Of a DNA stretch of 64,000 nucleotides, positions 53,206 through 61,334 are shown piece after piece. A model generated the notes under the pieces. It saw only the letters and a list, made by a program, of their open reading frames with translations, was not told where the DNA came from and searched no databases. Position 1 is the stretch's first letter. Every line of letters starts with the position of its first letter. The stretch spans positions 1 to 64,000 of the forward strand of contig JAXDZV010000032.1 of assembly GCA_034086705.1 (NCBI GenBank), written 5' to 3'. Position numbers and translations under genes: made by a program. Source of the stretch: UMGS1225 sp034086705. GTDB taxonomy: Bacteria; Bacillota; Clostridia; Oscillospirales; CAG-272.

Positions 53206-53894
53206 AAACTTGCAACACGTGCGGAAAAGAAATTGCCAACGACGCCCGCTTTTGTACCTATTGCGGCGCCTTAACCGCACAAAATGCCGCCACCACGCAA
53301 ACCGAGCCGCAGCAAAGCACACCGCAACAGAGTGCGCCGCAACAGAGCGCACCGCAACAGAGCGCACCGCAACAGAGCGCGCCGCAGCAAAGTGCGCCGC
53401 AGCAAAGTGCACCGCAACAGAGTGCGCCGCAGCAAAGTGCACCGCAACAGAGCGTGCCGCAGCAAAGTGCACCGCAACAGAGCGCGCCGCAGCAAAGTGC
53501 ACCGCAAAGCACTGCTATGCCGGACTATCCGGCCGCTCCCGCCGCACCTGCTAAGCAGGCAATCTCCTATCGGGGTGCGCCGATGTCGTATGCACAGCAA
53601 AATTTTTCCTCGGCCTATCGTCCGCTTGGTGCGTGGGCATATTTCGGTCTCTCCCTATTGTTCAGCGTTCCGCTGGTTGGTTTTATCTTTATGATTGTTT
53701 TTGCCTGCGACGACAGCGCCATCAATCGACGCAACTTTGCCCGCAGCTACCTGATTCGCCTTTGCTTCGTGGTGCTCGGCTTGCTTATCATCGGGGGACT
53801 GTTATTCTGCTTGATAGATCGTTTTGCAATCTTCGGCAATTTTCCGCTTTATCATTCCGGGGTTTCACATGCCTTTCAAAGCAGTCTTTTTTAA
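53202..53894 (+). CDS. Zinc-ribbon membrane protein with PQQSA repeats
   Basis: A 230-residue protein. Residues 4-21 form a zinc ribbon (CNTC then CTYC). Residues 36-100 are 13 tandem five-residue units, mostly PQQSA. Two hydrophobic segments near residues 145-170 and 187-209 follow, with a basic loop RRNFARSYLIR between. Such proteins (zinc ribbon, disordered linker, membrane part) are common in Clostridia but without assigned role. Start overlaps the cinA stop by 4 bases. Expected topology: ribbon and repeat in the cytosol. Confidence 0.85.
   Translation: MKTCNTCGKEIANDARFCTYCGALTAQNAATTQTEPQQSTPQQSAPQQSAPQQSAPQQSAPQQSAPQQSAPQQSAPQQSAPQQSVPQQSAPQQSAPQQSAPQSTAMPDYPAAPAAPAKQAISYRGAPMSYAQQNFSSAYRPLGAWAYFGLSLLFSVPLVGFIFMIVFACDDSAINRRNFARSYLIRLCFVVLGLLIIGGLLFCLIDRFAIFGNFPLYHSGVSHAFQSSLF
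53307..53501 (+). repeat. Thirteen 15-base tandem repeats within the zinc-ribbon gene
   Basis: Each unit encodes PQQSA, except the first (T for A) and the tenth (V for A). Two spellings of the Gln-Gln-Ser core occur, CAACAG-AGC/AGT and CAGCAA-AGT. They alternate over the last seven units, so expansion there probably involved 30-base pairs of units. Unit number is likely variable between strains. Confidence 0.95.
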
Positions 53895-53916
53895 CCGAGT
53901 TTCACCGTGTCGCGTC

Positions 53917-53945
53917 TTGACGTGCGACCCGTTTTGTTGTATGAT
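53917..53945 (+). promoter_or_regulatory. Promoter of the M24-ASRT-deacetylase operon
   Basis: TTGACG at 53917-53922 and TATGAT at 53940-53945, 17 bases apart, about 65 bases before the first gene. Confidence 0.7.
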
Positions 53946-54010
53946 AAGGTCTATATAAGTGCGGCCGCCCTGCGCCGCATACAGGCAGGGAGAAAGATGA
54001 GGATATAGCA

Positions 54011-55186
54011 ATGACACAAAGAGTTCAAATTCCGCGTTCGGAGTTTCAGCAGAGAGTGCAGCGCGCCGCGGCACTGCTACGTGAGAGAAATCTGGACGTG
54101 CTTGTCGTAAACGGGTCTGAGGCGGATTATGCCAATACACGGTATTTTTCAAACTTTTGGCCGGTATTCGAGCGCTGCGGTGTTGCAATTTCCGCCGCCG
54201 GTGACTGTGCAATCATGGTCGGTCCGGAGTCTCAGATTTTCGCCGCCGATTTCGGCGTAATCGAAAAGGTATATGTTCTGTATGAGTACCGCGAAAGCGC
54301 AAATCCCGCATATCCCGAACTGAGAGTACAAAAATACAACGATGTCTTCGCAGGCATCGGCGTACACGGCAAAAAGCTACGCATCGGTGTTGCCGCATGG
54401 CTTGATACCAACGTGGTCATGATGGAAGGTCTGCGCGATGCTTATCCGGAAGCGGAAATCGTTCGTGCAGACGACATCATGGTACAACTGCGCATGGTAA
54501 AAAGTGATAATGAAATTGCCTGCCTGCGCGAAGCCGCCCGTATCACACAAATTGCAACCGACGAGGTTATCCGGCACATTCGCCCGGGCGTAACAGAGCT
54601 TTCCCTGGTCGGCATCGCACAGAAAACCATATATGAAAACGGTGCAGAATACGAAGGGTTGCCGATGTACTGCTTCTCTGAGCGAAGCACCAAACATGCG
54701 ATCTCCCGCTCTTCCTACCGTGAGATTCAAAAAGGGGATATCGTACAGCTCAATCTCTCTGCAAAAGTTTGCGGCTATTCGCCTTCCATCGGTATTCCCG
54801 TTTGCTGCGGCAAACTCAGCCCGGAAAAGCGCGAATTGGTTGAGTTCGGCCTGCAGGCACATCTGTGGACAGAGCGGTATCTGCGCGCCGGTATCGTTGC
54901 GGCCGACGTTGCAAAAGACTTTATAAAATTCTTCCGGGAAAACGGCAAAGAAAAGAATTATTTTTACGGCCCCTGCCACGGCCTTGGCCTGATCGAAGTG
55001 GAATCTCCGTGGATGGAAACCGTCTCCGAATACAAACTGCAGAAAAACATGACTTTCCAAATCGACACCTTCGTCATGGGCGATACCTTCGGGCTTCGCT
55101 GGGAGAAGCCTATCGCCATCACCGAAAACGGCTGTACGATGCTCTGTGAGCGGCAACTCGGCCAAATCTATGAAATCGACTGCTGA
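54011..55186 (+). CDS. M24 (creatinase/Xaa-Pro peptidase) family protein with altered metal site
   Basis: A 391-residue protein with the two-domain creatinase/prolidase fold: an N-terminal domain to about 160, then the pita-bread domain starting MVKSDNEIACLREAARI. The five metal ligands of active M24 peptidases (Asp, Asp, His, Glu, Glu) read here Asn 248, Ser 259, His 323, Asp 352 and Glu 365. A metal-dependent peptidase is thus unlikely; creatinase and some lyases of this fold work without metal. A substrate such as a guanidino or ureido compound is speculative. GAGG is weak before ATG 54011. First gene of an operon; the ASRT-like gene follows by 8 bases. Confidence 0.8.
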   Translation: MTQRVQIPRSEFQQRVQRAAALLRERNLDVLVVNGSEADYANTRYFSNFWPVFERCGVAISAAGDCAIMVGPESQIFAADFGVIEKVYVLYEYRESANPAYPELRVQKYNDVFAGIGVHGKKLRIGVAAWLDTNVVMMEGLRDAYPEAEIVRADDIMVQLRMVKSDNEIACLREAARITQIATDEVIRHIRPGVTELSLVGIAQKTIYENGAEYEGLPMYCFSERSTKHAISRSSYREIQKGDIVQLNLSAKVCGYSPSIGIPVCCGKLSPEKRELVEFGLQAHLWTERYLRAGIVAADVAKDFIKFFRENGKEKNYFYGPCHGLGLIEVESPWMETVSEYKLQKNMTFQIDTFVMGDTFGLRWEKPIAITENGCTMLCERQLGQIYEIDC

Positions 55187-55194
55187 GGTGCACC

Positions 55195-55566
55195 ATGGTC
55201 AATGCAAACGGAAAAACAACCTGGGTGTTTCCGGATTTGGAAATGCCCCCTGCGGGGCATTCTCCGCTGTTCGGCCATGAAAGCATCATCGTGCTCAACA
55301 TGAACGACTCACCGGCACAACTACGCATGACGTTGTATTTTGCCGACCGTGACCCCATTCGCGCTTTGCCCTGTACCGTGCAGCCGAATCGGGTGCGCTG
55401 CCTGCGTACGTATAATCCTGATGATTTTGGCGGTGTAGAAATTCCACGCGAGGTACAATATGCGCTGCGCATTGACAGTGACTTACCCATTGTTGTGCAA
55501 TACGGCAGACTGGATACCCGTCAGCCGAATATGGCATTTTACACGGTTATGGGCTTTTCAAATTGA
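55195..55566 (+). CDS. Anabaena sensory rhodopsin transducer-like protein (ASRT/DUF1362)
   Basis: A 123-residue all-beta protein. HESIIVLNMNDSPAQLRMTL, YFADRDP, the RTYNPDDFGGVEIPR stretch and especially VVQYGRLDTRQPNMAFYT match the pattern of the soluble transducer of Anabaena sensory rhodopsin. No rhodopsin gene is in the window, and a gut-type Firmicute is not expected to have one. Relatives in non-phototrophs are thought to bind small molecules or DNA. GAGGTG precedes ATG 55195. Its co-transcription with M24, deacetylase and phosphoribosyltransferase genes suggests a metabolic sensor or small-molecule binding role. Confidence 0.8.
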   Translation: MVNANGKTTWVFPDLEMPPAGHSPLFGHESIIVLNMNDSPAQLRMTLYFADRDPIRALPCTVQPNRVRCLRTYNPDDFGGVEIPREVQYALRIDSDLPIVVQYGRLDTRQPNMAFYTVMGFSN

Positions 55567-55609
55567 GCTTGTCCTCAGACCACTCTATTAAGAAACGAAG
55601 GTTACAAAA

Positions 55610-56503
55610 ATGCTGGATCTAAACAAAGTATATGTTATTATCGGTGTAGATACCGAAACAGACGTTGGCAGTTTTACTCCCTTTTATGAAGGGGTAAAGC
55701 ACGGCGTTCCCAAGCTGCTGCAAATGTTTGCGGACAACGATGTGCGCGGCACCTTCTTCTTTACCGGAGAAGCAGCGCACAAAAACCCGGATATCGCACG
55801 TATGGTCGCTGCCAGCACAAGTGAGGTCGGCTGCCATTCTCTGTATCATGAAACCATCGGAGACGAGCTTTTTCCGCTGCCTGATTTAAAACCGCTGCTG
55901 CCGCATGAAGTATTTCCGCGGCTGGAGCTGGCAACCAAATGGGTAGAGCAAGCGGCAGGCGTGCATCCCACATCCTTCCGTTGCCCGCGTCTTTGGGGCT
56001 CTACCGCGGTTTGCCGTGCGCTGGAGGAACTTGGCTATCTATGTGACTGTACTTATCCAATGTATTTCTATCGTGATAAATATGCCCCCTATCACCCCAG
56101 TGCAGACGACTGGACGCGCGCGGGTGACATGAAACTCGTTGAGATTCCGAATTTTGCAGACATGATCATGCAATCTACTGATCCCGGGCTTGAGCGGGAC
56201 CGAGATCAATGGCCGCTGTTCCGCACGGCAGGCGCCGGCGTAATGATGGAAAAAATCCGCGGCTTTGTGGATTTTGTACATGCAAAACAACTCCCCGCCG
56301 TAGTTTGCCTTTACATTCATCCCTGGGAGTTTATTCCCTGCGAAAAAACCTACCATTTCGGGGAAGCATCCGTCACCCCGGACGCTTTCATCACGGAAAA
56401 CTGCGGCGAGGTCGCCTGCAGAGAAATGGATACACTCATCCGCTCACTCAAGGCCTACGGTGCTACCTTTGTCACCGCCGGCGAGCTGGCGCAGATGGTT
56501 TGA
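55610..56503 (+). CDS. Polysaccharide deacetylase-family (NodB/PuuE fold) hydrolase
   Basis: A 297-residue protein with the NodB metal triad: Asp in IIGVDTETD and the two His in GCHSLYHET. RCPRLWGS is the R-x-P motif and YIHPWEF the late His motif. No signal peptide is present, so a cytosolic small-molecule substrate is more likely than peptidoglycan or chitin. The cytosolic members include PuuE allantoinase, which opens a ureide ring. AAGG precedes ATG 55610. In an operon with a creatinase-fold protein and a phosphoribosyltransferase. Confidence 0.85.
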   Translation: MLDLNKVYVIIGVDTETDVGSFTPFYEGVKHGVPKLLQMFADNDVRGTFFFTGEAAHKNPDIARMVAASTSEVGCHSLYHETIGDELFPLPDLKPLLPHEVFPRLELATKWVEQAAGVHPTSFRCPRLWGSTAVCRALEELGYLCDCTYPMYFYRDKYAPYHPSADDWTRAGDMKLVEIPNFADMIMQSTDPGLERDRDQWPLFRTAGAGVMMEKIRGFVDFVHAKQLPAVVCLYIHPWEFIPCEKTYHFGEASVTPDAFITENCGEVACREMDTLIRSLKAYGATFVTAGELAQMV

Positions 56504-56517
56504 GGAGGCGCATACAC

Positions 56518-57072
56518 ATGCAAACGTATCAGATCACCGTGGCCGGTTGCCGCCGCGATTTGCCGCTGTGCCCGGTTAATGATTCGCTCAGTATTGCCGC
56601 TTTTGTAATTTTCGGTGACGTGGAGTTGACCTGTGCCTGCGCGCATGCTCTGTTAGAAAAGGTTCCCCCGCACGACATTATGATCACCGCGGAATCCAAG
56701 GGGATCCCGCTGGTTTATGAGATGGCCCGACAGGAAAATGCTGCACACTATCTCATCGCACGCAAAGCTCCCAAGCTCTACATGCGGGACATCCTGCAAG
56801 TAGACGTGCGCTCCATCACAACTGCAGCACCACAGACTCTCTATTTGGACGGCGCAGATGCTGCACTGCTGTGCGGCAGGCGTGTTTTAATTGTAGATGA
56901 TGTCATTTCTACGGGAGAAAGCCTGCACGCATTGGAAAAACTGGTTCTCACCGCCGGCGGAAATATCGTTGGCAAAGCCGCTATTTTAGCGGAGGGAGAG
57001 GCAACAGAGCGGAAGGACATTGTTTACCTTGCCCCACTGCCCCTGTTCAATCCGGACGGAACCGAAAAATAA
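56518..57072 (+). CDS. Adenine-type phosphoribosyltransferase
   Basis: A 184-residue type I phosphoribosyltransferase. VLIVDDVISTGESLHALEK is the PRPP-binding loop, and ITAESKGIPLVYEMAR resembles the segment of adenine phosphoribosyltransferase and of its regulatory relatives. The base specificity cannot be set from sequence; xanthine or adenine is likely. GAGGAGG precedes ATG 56518, 14 bases after the deacetylase. It suggests that the operon deals with a purine or purine-derived compound. Confidence 0.85.
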   Translation: MQTYQITVAGCRRDLPLCPVNDSLSIAAFVIFGDVELTCACAHALLEKVPPHDIMITAESKGIPLVYEMARQENAAHYLIARKAPKLYMRDILQVDVRSITTAAPQTLYLDGADAALLCGRRVLIVDDVISTGESLHALEKLVLTAGGNIVGKAAILAEGEATERKDIVYLAPLPLFNPDGTEK

Positions 57073-57108
57073 TGTCTGTTCTATTCTGAACGGAAAGGAT
57101 TTGCCCTC

Positions 57109-58503
57109 ATGAAATTATCTTTACGGTATCTTTGTCTGCTGCTCGCCGTATTGCTCCCTTGTACGTTGCTGCTTGCCTGCAGCTCCCGTACGGAGAATCC
57201 CCCTGCCGGGGCGGATACACAACCAGTAGATTATACGGAAAACGTAATGGTAAGTCAAAATTATCATCTGAGCCTTGGAATGGCCTACTATTACTTTGAC
57301 TCCTACTATCAAAGCCTACAAAAATATTACGGCAGCTATTTTCAAAGCATTACCGGAATTGACCCCGCCAAATCTTTGCGATCACAGACGATGGAAGATG
57401 GGAGCACAGCCTTTGAGTATCTGCTGCAGGGGCTCATCTGGCCGAATTTGTTGGAACTGCTCTGTCTAAACGAAGCAGCGCAAGCTGCGGACTTTATACT
57501 GAGCGAAGATCAGCAAGCCGCCGTTCGACGGGAAGCGGAGGCCGTGGATCTTTCCGGTAAAGATTGGATCGACACAGAATCGCTGGTGTATTTCAACGCT
57601 CTGACAACGCGCGCCGGATTATATCAAGAACATTTGCAAAACAGCTACGTTTATACCGATGCGGATTTTGACGCCTACGCTGCTGACCAGGGTACTGCGC
57701 TGCAAACGGCAGAATATCTGTACTACACGATACAGACCTCGGATTTGTCAGACGAGCAAAAAAGCGCGCTGACCGAACAGCTGGACACACTCAAAACGCT
57801 GCACAACTGCGATGCCTTTACAAAATCGTTTACAGATATTTTGCAACAACTCTATCCCATTCTGACAGCAGAAAGTATTTCAGCAGCCCTGGAAAAGAGC
57901 CGCACCTTGACAACGGACAGCAACTCTGTTACCCTGCTGAACACATGGAGCAAGAGCGCCGACCTTGCTCCGGGGGATGTTACTTATTATACAAACGATG
58001 CCGGTACGGCAATCACCGTGGCCTGCTTGCTGCGCGCTCCGTTTTATGACGAGCAGCCGACCGCTACAGTGCGCCACATTCTGGCACGAACGGAAACAGC
58101 AGGATCCGCACAGGCCGCGCATACCACGGCGCAAGCCTGGTATGACAGTTGGTGTGCGACAGACCGTACAGAAGCCTCTTTTATCGCATTTGCCGAGAAA
58201 AACAGCGAAGACCCCGGCTCAGTGGCCGCCGGTGGCCTGTACGAAAATATCGCGCCCGGACAAACTGTCGATGCGTTTGACAGCTGGTGCTTTGCGCCAA
58301 ATCGCTCTCCGGGAGACAGCGGCCTTGTTGATACGGAATACGGTACGCATGTGATGTATTACTGTCACCAGGGGCTGCCACGCTGGAAAGCAACCGCGCT
58401 GACACAAATGCGCAAGCGTGACTTTTCTGCAGAGCTGACTACATTTATCGAGCGTTTCACCGTGAAAGAAAATGAAACGCTGCTGCAAAATATCGAGCTT
58501 TGA
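57109..58503 (+). CDS. Lipoprotein with PpiC rotamase domain, PrsA-like
   Basis: A 464-residue exported lipoprotein. The signal peptide ends in the lipobox LLLAC, with the lipidated Cys at residue 24. A long helical region with many Tyr and Gln follows. From about residue 320 there is a parvulin-type prolyl isomerase domain: VRHILART, FIAFAEKNSEDPGSVAAGG, GDSGLVDTEYGTHVMYY. It should help fold exported proteins outside the membrane, for example LivK encoded next. GAAAGGA precedes ATG 57109. A terminator follows. Confidence 0.87.
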   Translation: MKLSLRYLCLLLAVLLPCTLLLACSSRTENPPAGADTQPVDYTENVMVSQNYHLSLGMAYYYFDSYYQSLQKYYGSYFQSITGIDPAKSLRSQTMEDGSTAFEYLLQGLIWPNLLELLCLNEAAQAADFILSEDQQAAVRREAEAVDLSGKDWIDTESLVYFNALTTRAGLYQEHLQNSYVYTDADFDAYAADQGTALQTAEYLYYTIQTSDLSDEQKSALTEQLDTLKTLHNCDAFTKSFTDILQQLYPILTAESISAALEKSRTLTTDSNSVTLLNTWSKSADLAPGDVTYYTNDAGTAITVACLLRAPFYDEQPTATVRHILARTETAGSAQAAHTTAQAWYDSWCATDRTEASFIAFAEKNSEDPGSVAAGGLYENIAPGQTVDAFDSWCFAPNRSPGDSGLVDTEYGTHVMYYCHQGLPRWKATALTQMRKRDFSAELTTFIERFTVKENETLLQNIEL

Positions 58504-58520
58504 GCATATTTTTTTCTATG

Positions 58521-58558
58521 CATCGCCGGCGGTTTCTTCCGGCGGTGCTGCTTTTTTT
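58521..58558 (+). terminator. Terminator after the PrsA-like gene
   Basis: CATCGCCGG and CCGGCGGTG form a 9-base-pair stem (one G-T) with a 9-base loop; seven T follow at 58552-58558. Confidence 0.85.
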
Positions 58559-58712
58559 GAAGACTGCAGCATCAAAAACACACGCATTTTTTTCGCCGTT
58601 TTTCAGCTAATACACTCTGTGAAATTTGCTAACAATTCTTTTTGGGCTACTCTACAGATTAAGCAACTATTCACAAAATTTATAAAAATACAGAAAAAGC
58701 CTTTCCAAAACC

Positions 58713-58741
58713 TTGACAAATCAAGAAACTATGCGTATAAT
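58713..58741 (+). promoter_or_regulatory. Consensus promoter of the liv operon
   Basis: Perfect TTGACA at 58713-58718 and TATAAT at 58736-58741, 17 bases apart, in an AT-rich stretch that also supplies an UP-like A/T tract. The start codon of livK lies 402 bases downstream. Confidence 0.93.
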
Positions 58742-58872
58742 AATTGAAAATTTAGTAAGCACGGGAGCATAATTCGATGAACGCAGCAACGCGAAAAATG
58801 GATGCCGAAAAAACCGGTGCGCAAGCAACGGCGTCTTTTTGCTGCGCCGATTCTGCCAACTGTGCCGTTTCC

Positions 58873-58913
58873 GGGAGCGTCGCTGTCCTCGCGATGCTCC
58901 CGTTTTCTGTTTT
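58873..58913 (+). terminator. First intrinsic terminator in the liv leader
   Basis: GGGAGCGTCGC and GCGATGCTCCC pair over 11 bases (one G-T) with a 7-base loop; GTTTTCTGTTTT follows. Confidence 0.8.
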
Positions 58914-59041
58914 AAACGTCTGCGCGGCGGTTCGACTGCCGGAGTCGATTGGAATTTTCCGCATCGGAATACCTGCCGACCATACCGCAAACGGAAGCGA
59001 AACGGAACGGATAGCCGCAGCTTGAGGCTGCGATGCTGTCC

Positions 59042-59075
59042 AAGGTCCCGCCGCTTTCGGCGGGACCTTGTTTTT
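59042..59075 (+). terminator. Second intrinsic terminator in the liv leader
   Basis: Perfect 12-base-pair stem AAGGTCCCGCCG/CGGCGGGACCTT with a 4-base loop, then GTTTTT. It is 69 bases before livK. Confidence 0.88.
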
Positions 59076-59143
59076 GTATCTGACCGGCCAGCGGCTTTCG
59101 CCCCGACCGATAAGATAAATTTATCAATTAAGGAGTAACCGAT

Positions 59144-60286
59144 ATGAAAACCTCTACGAAATTGGTTGCCGCTTTTCTGGCGGTATTGATGAGTGCATGT
59201 CTGTTTACCGCTTGTGCAAAAACAGACCAAGAAAATCCAGACGCCGACAAGGCTGCCTCTTTCTTCCTGGGGGCAACCGGTCCGCTGACCGGTGATGCTT
59301 CTTCTTACGGGATTTCCGTTAAGAACGGCGCACAGCTTGCTGTACAAGAAATCAACGCAGCAGGCGGTATTAACGGTATTCAGATTTTCTTTGATATGAA
59401 AGACGACAAGGCAACAGCAGAAGATGCCGCAACCGGCTATGACGCTTTGATGGATGCCGGCATGCAAATCTCCCTCGGCAGTGTAACCTCCGGTTCATGT
59501 GAATCTTTTGCCTCTAAGAGTGAAGCAGACAATCTGTTCTTTATCACGCCTTCTGCTTCCGCTGCGTCCGTCATTGCAGACCGCGCCAACGCTTTCCGTG
59601 TCTGCTTTGGAGACCCGGACCAGGGTACGCTCGCCGCAAAGGAAATTGCCAAGAGCTATACCAAGATCGGTGCAATTTATGACAACAGTGACCCGTATTC
59701 CAAAGGAATTTACGAAGCGTTTGACGCTGAGATGAAGAATCTCGACAAGACCTATACCGTACAGACTTTTGACCAGGAAACCAAAAAAGACTTTTCCACA
59801 CAGGTAGAAGCTCTGAAGGATTGTGATGTTATTTTTCTGCCAATCTACTACACCGAGGCCGGTTTGATCGCAAAAACCTGCTCTGCGAAAGGCTGTGCAG
59901 CGCTTTTGTACGGATGCGACGGTCTGGACGGCGTGGTTGACATGATTGATGATACCGTCACCAATACCATCAAATATATCACACCTTTTGACGTGAACAG
60001 TACCGACGAAAAAGTCAGCTCTTTTGTGGCCGCTTATAAAAAAGCTTACAACGCAACGCCTGACCAATTTGCAGCAGACGCCTATGATGCCGTTTATGCC
60101 ATCGCGCAAGCTATGACAACTGCAAATGTCACAGATGCGAATATTTCCGCAAGGGATCTGTGCGAAAAAGTTAAGGCTGCCATCACAGCAGATTCCTTTA
60201 AGCTCGCCGGCGTCACCGGCACTATGACCTGGGACGCTTCCGGCGCCTGCAACAAGGAGCCGCAGATCGTCCAGATCAGCAAATAA
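59144..60286 (+). CDS. livK: Branched-chain amino acid ABC transporter, substrate-binding lipoprotein
   Basis: A 380-residue lipoprotein; the lipobox LFTAC places the lipidated Cys near residue 24. The mature protein is a type I periplasmic-binding fold: GPLTGDASSYGISVKNGAQLAVQEIN, GGINGIQIFF and YDNSDPYSKGIYEAF are typical of the Leu/Ile/Val-binding family. Related proteins also bind amides or urea, so the ligand is not certain. AAGGAG precedes ATG 59144. It is separated from livH by 179 bases, which may allow higher expression than the membrane genes. Confidence 0.92.
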   Translation: MKTSTKLVAAFLAVLMSACLFTACAKTDQENPDADKAASFFLGATGPLTGDASSYGISVKNGAQLAVQEINAAGGINGIQIFFDMKDDKATAEDAATGYDALMDAGMQISLGSVTSGSCESFASKSEADNLFFITPSASAASVIADRANAFRVCFGDPDQGTLAAKEIAKSYTKIGAIYDNSDPYSKGIYEAFDAEMKNLDKTYTVQTFDQETKKDFSTQVEALKDCDVIFLPIYYTEAGLIAKTCSAKGCAALLYGCDGLDGVVDMIDDTVTNTIKYITPFDVNSTDEKVSSFVAAYKKAYNATPDQFAADAYDAVYAIAQAMTTANVTDANISARDLCEKVKAAITADSFKLAGVTGTMTWDASGACNKEPQIVQISK

Positions 60287-60465
60287 GATAAGAACACAGA
60301 CGGTTTGTGGGTGCCGGCACGGGACATTTCCGCGCCGGCTGCAGCCGTTTTGTGCCGTTTTCCGGGCCGCGGCGCCGCTGCTCCGCGCCTTTGCTGTTTT
60401 TTGTAGACAGCTCCCTGCAGGCAGCGCTCCGCACGCCGCAGCTACCGAAGAAAGGACCTTGAAAG
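60287..60465 (+). other. livK-livH intergenic region
   Basis: GC-rich stretch with the palindrome GCGGCGCCGC (about 60369-60378), a GCCGGC...GCCGGC repeat, and TTTTTTG near 60400. It could form partial terminators that lower read-through into livHMGF, but no clean stem plus T run is present. GAAAGGA before livH is the ribosome binding site. Confidence 0.4.
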
Positions 60466-61329
60466 ATGAGTATTATATTGGACGGGTTAAGCCTCGGCGC
60501 CATATACGCGCTGATCGCGCTCGGCTATACCATGGTATACGGCATCGCAAAGCTGCTGAACTTTGCACATGGCGATATCATCATGGTCGGCGCTTACGCG
60601 ATTCTTTGCACGCTGAATTTGTGCGGCAATGTATATGCCGCCTTTGCCGTCGCCGTTGTTTTATGCACCGCAGCCGGCATCCTGGTTGAAAAGTTTGCCT
60701 ATAAGCCGCTGCGTGGTGCCTCACCGCTGGCCGTACTGATCACCGCCATCGGCGTCAGCTTTTTGCTGCAAAGCCTTGCCCAGCTCCTTTTCGGTGCAAA
60801 ATCCCGCCCGGTCTCTCTGCCTTCCTTCGGCAGCTTTTCCGTCGGCGGCATCGTTATCAATTTTTCCACGATTATCACCCTGGCAGTCGGTGCGGCTATT
60901 ATGGCAGCTCTGACGCTGTTCGTTAAAAAAACACGCATCGGTAGAGCTATGCAAGCCGTTTCCGAAGACCGCGGTGCGGCACAGCTGATGGGTATTAACG
61001 TGAATGCAATCATTTCCATTACCTTTGCCATTGGCTCTGCTCTCGCTGCATTTGCCGGCCTGTTTTACCTGATGCAGATTCCATCCGTTAGTCCGACGCT
61101 GGGTTCCATGCCCGGGATTAAAGCATTTACCGCCGCCGTTATCGGTGGCATTGGCTCCATTCCCGGCGCCATGCTCGGCGGTGTCATGTTAGGCGTCATT
61201 GAGAAGCTCTGTCAGAGCATTCCGCTGATCAGCCCGTATACTACAGCTATCGAATTTGCCGTGCTGATTTTGATTTTGCTGGTACGTCCGGTGGGTCTTC
61301 TCGGCAAGAAAAAGAGAGAGAAGGTGTAA
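60466..61329 (+). CDS. livH: Branched-chain amino acid ABC transporter permease LivH
   Basis: A 287-residue membrane protein with about eight hydrophobic segments. LGAIYALIALGYTMVYGIAKLLNFAHGD is represented by its parts GYTMVYGIAKLLNFAHGD; AVSEDRGAAQLMGIN is the loop that contacts the ATPase. Starts at ATG 60466 with GAAAGGA upstream. livM follows by 5 bases. Confidence 0.95.
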   Translation: MSIILDGLSLGAIYALIALGYTMVYGIAKLLNFAHGDIIMVGAYAILCTLNLCGNVYAAFAVAVVLCTAAGILVEKFAYKPLRGASPLAVLITAIGVSFLLQSLAQLLFGAKSRPVSLPSFGSFSVGGIVINFSTIITLAVGAAIMAALTLFVKKTRIGRAMQAVSEDRGAAQLMGINVNAIISITFAIGSALAAFAGLFYLMQIPSVSPTLGSMPGIKAFTAAVIGGIGSIPGAMLGGVMLGVIEKLCQSIPLISPYTTAIEFAVLILILLVRPVGLLGKKKREKV

Positions 61330-61334
61330 GGACG

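Larger units (their letters stand above)
58742..59143 (+). other. Long structured leader of the liv operon
   Basis: About 400 bases of transcribed leader holding two intrinsic terminators (58873-58913 and 59042-59075) and a third hairpin TCGACT...AGTCGA (58932-58948), plus CGCAGC...GCTGCG near 59016-59031. An open stretch of 82 codons at 58777-59025 has GGGAG before ATG but no run of branched-chain codons and no recognised product. No T-box, ykkC, glycine, lysine or c-di-GMP motif could be matched by eye. The arrangement suggests regulated read-through, perhaps by an unclassified riboswitch. Confidence 0.5.

Noticed and set aside
53307..53501. Regular repeat that could be taken for a CRISPR array
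   Set aside because: Units are 15 bases with no spacers and lie in frame inside a gene.
53258..53512. Minus-strand open frame with regular Cys-rich GALCC pattern, like a metal-binding protein
   Set aside because: It is the exact complement of the PQQSA-coding repeat. A 15-base repeat leaves all frames open, and no start signal is present.
58777..59025. 82-codon frame in the liv leader as a protein gene
   Set aside because: It spans the first strong terminator and the hairpins of the leader, and has no family likeness. It may be a leader peptide but is not supported as a gene.
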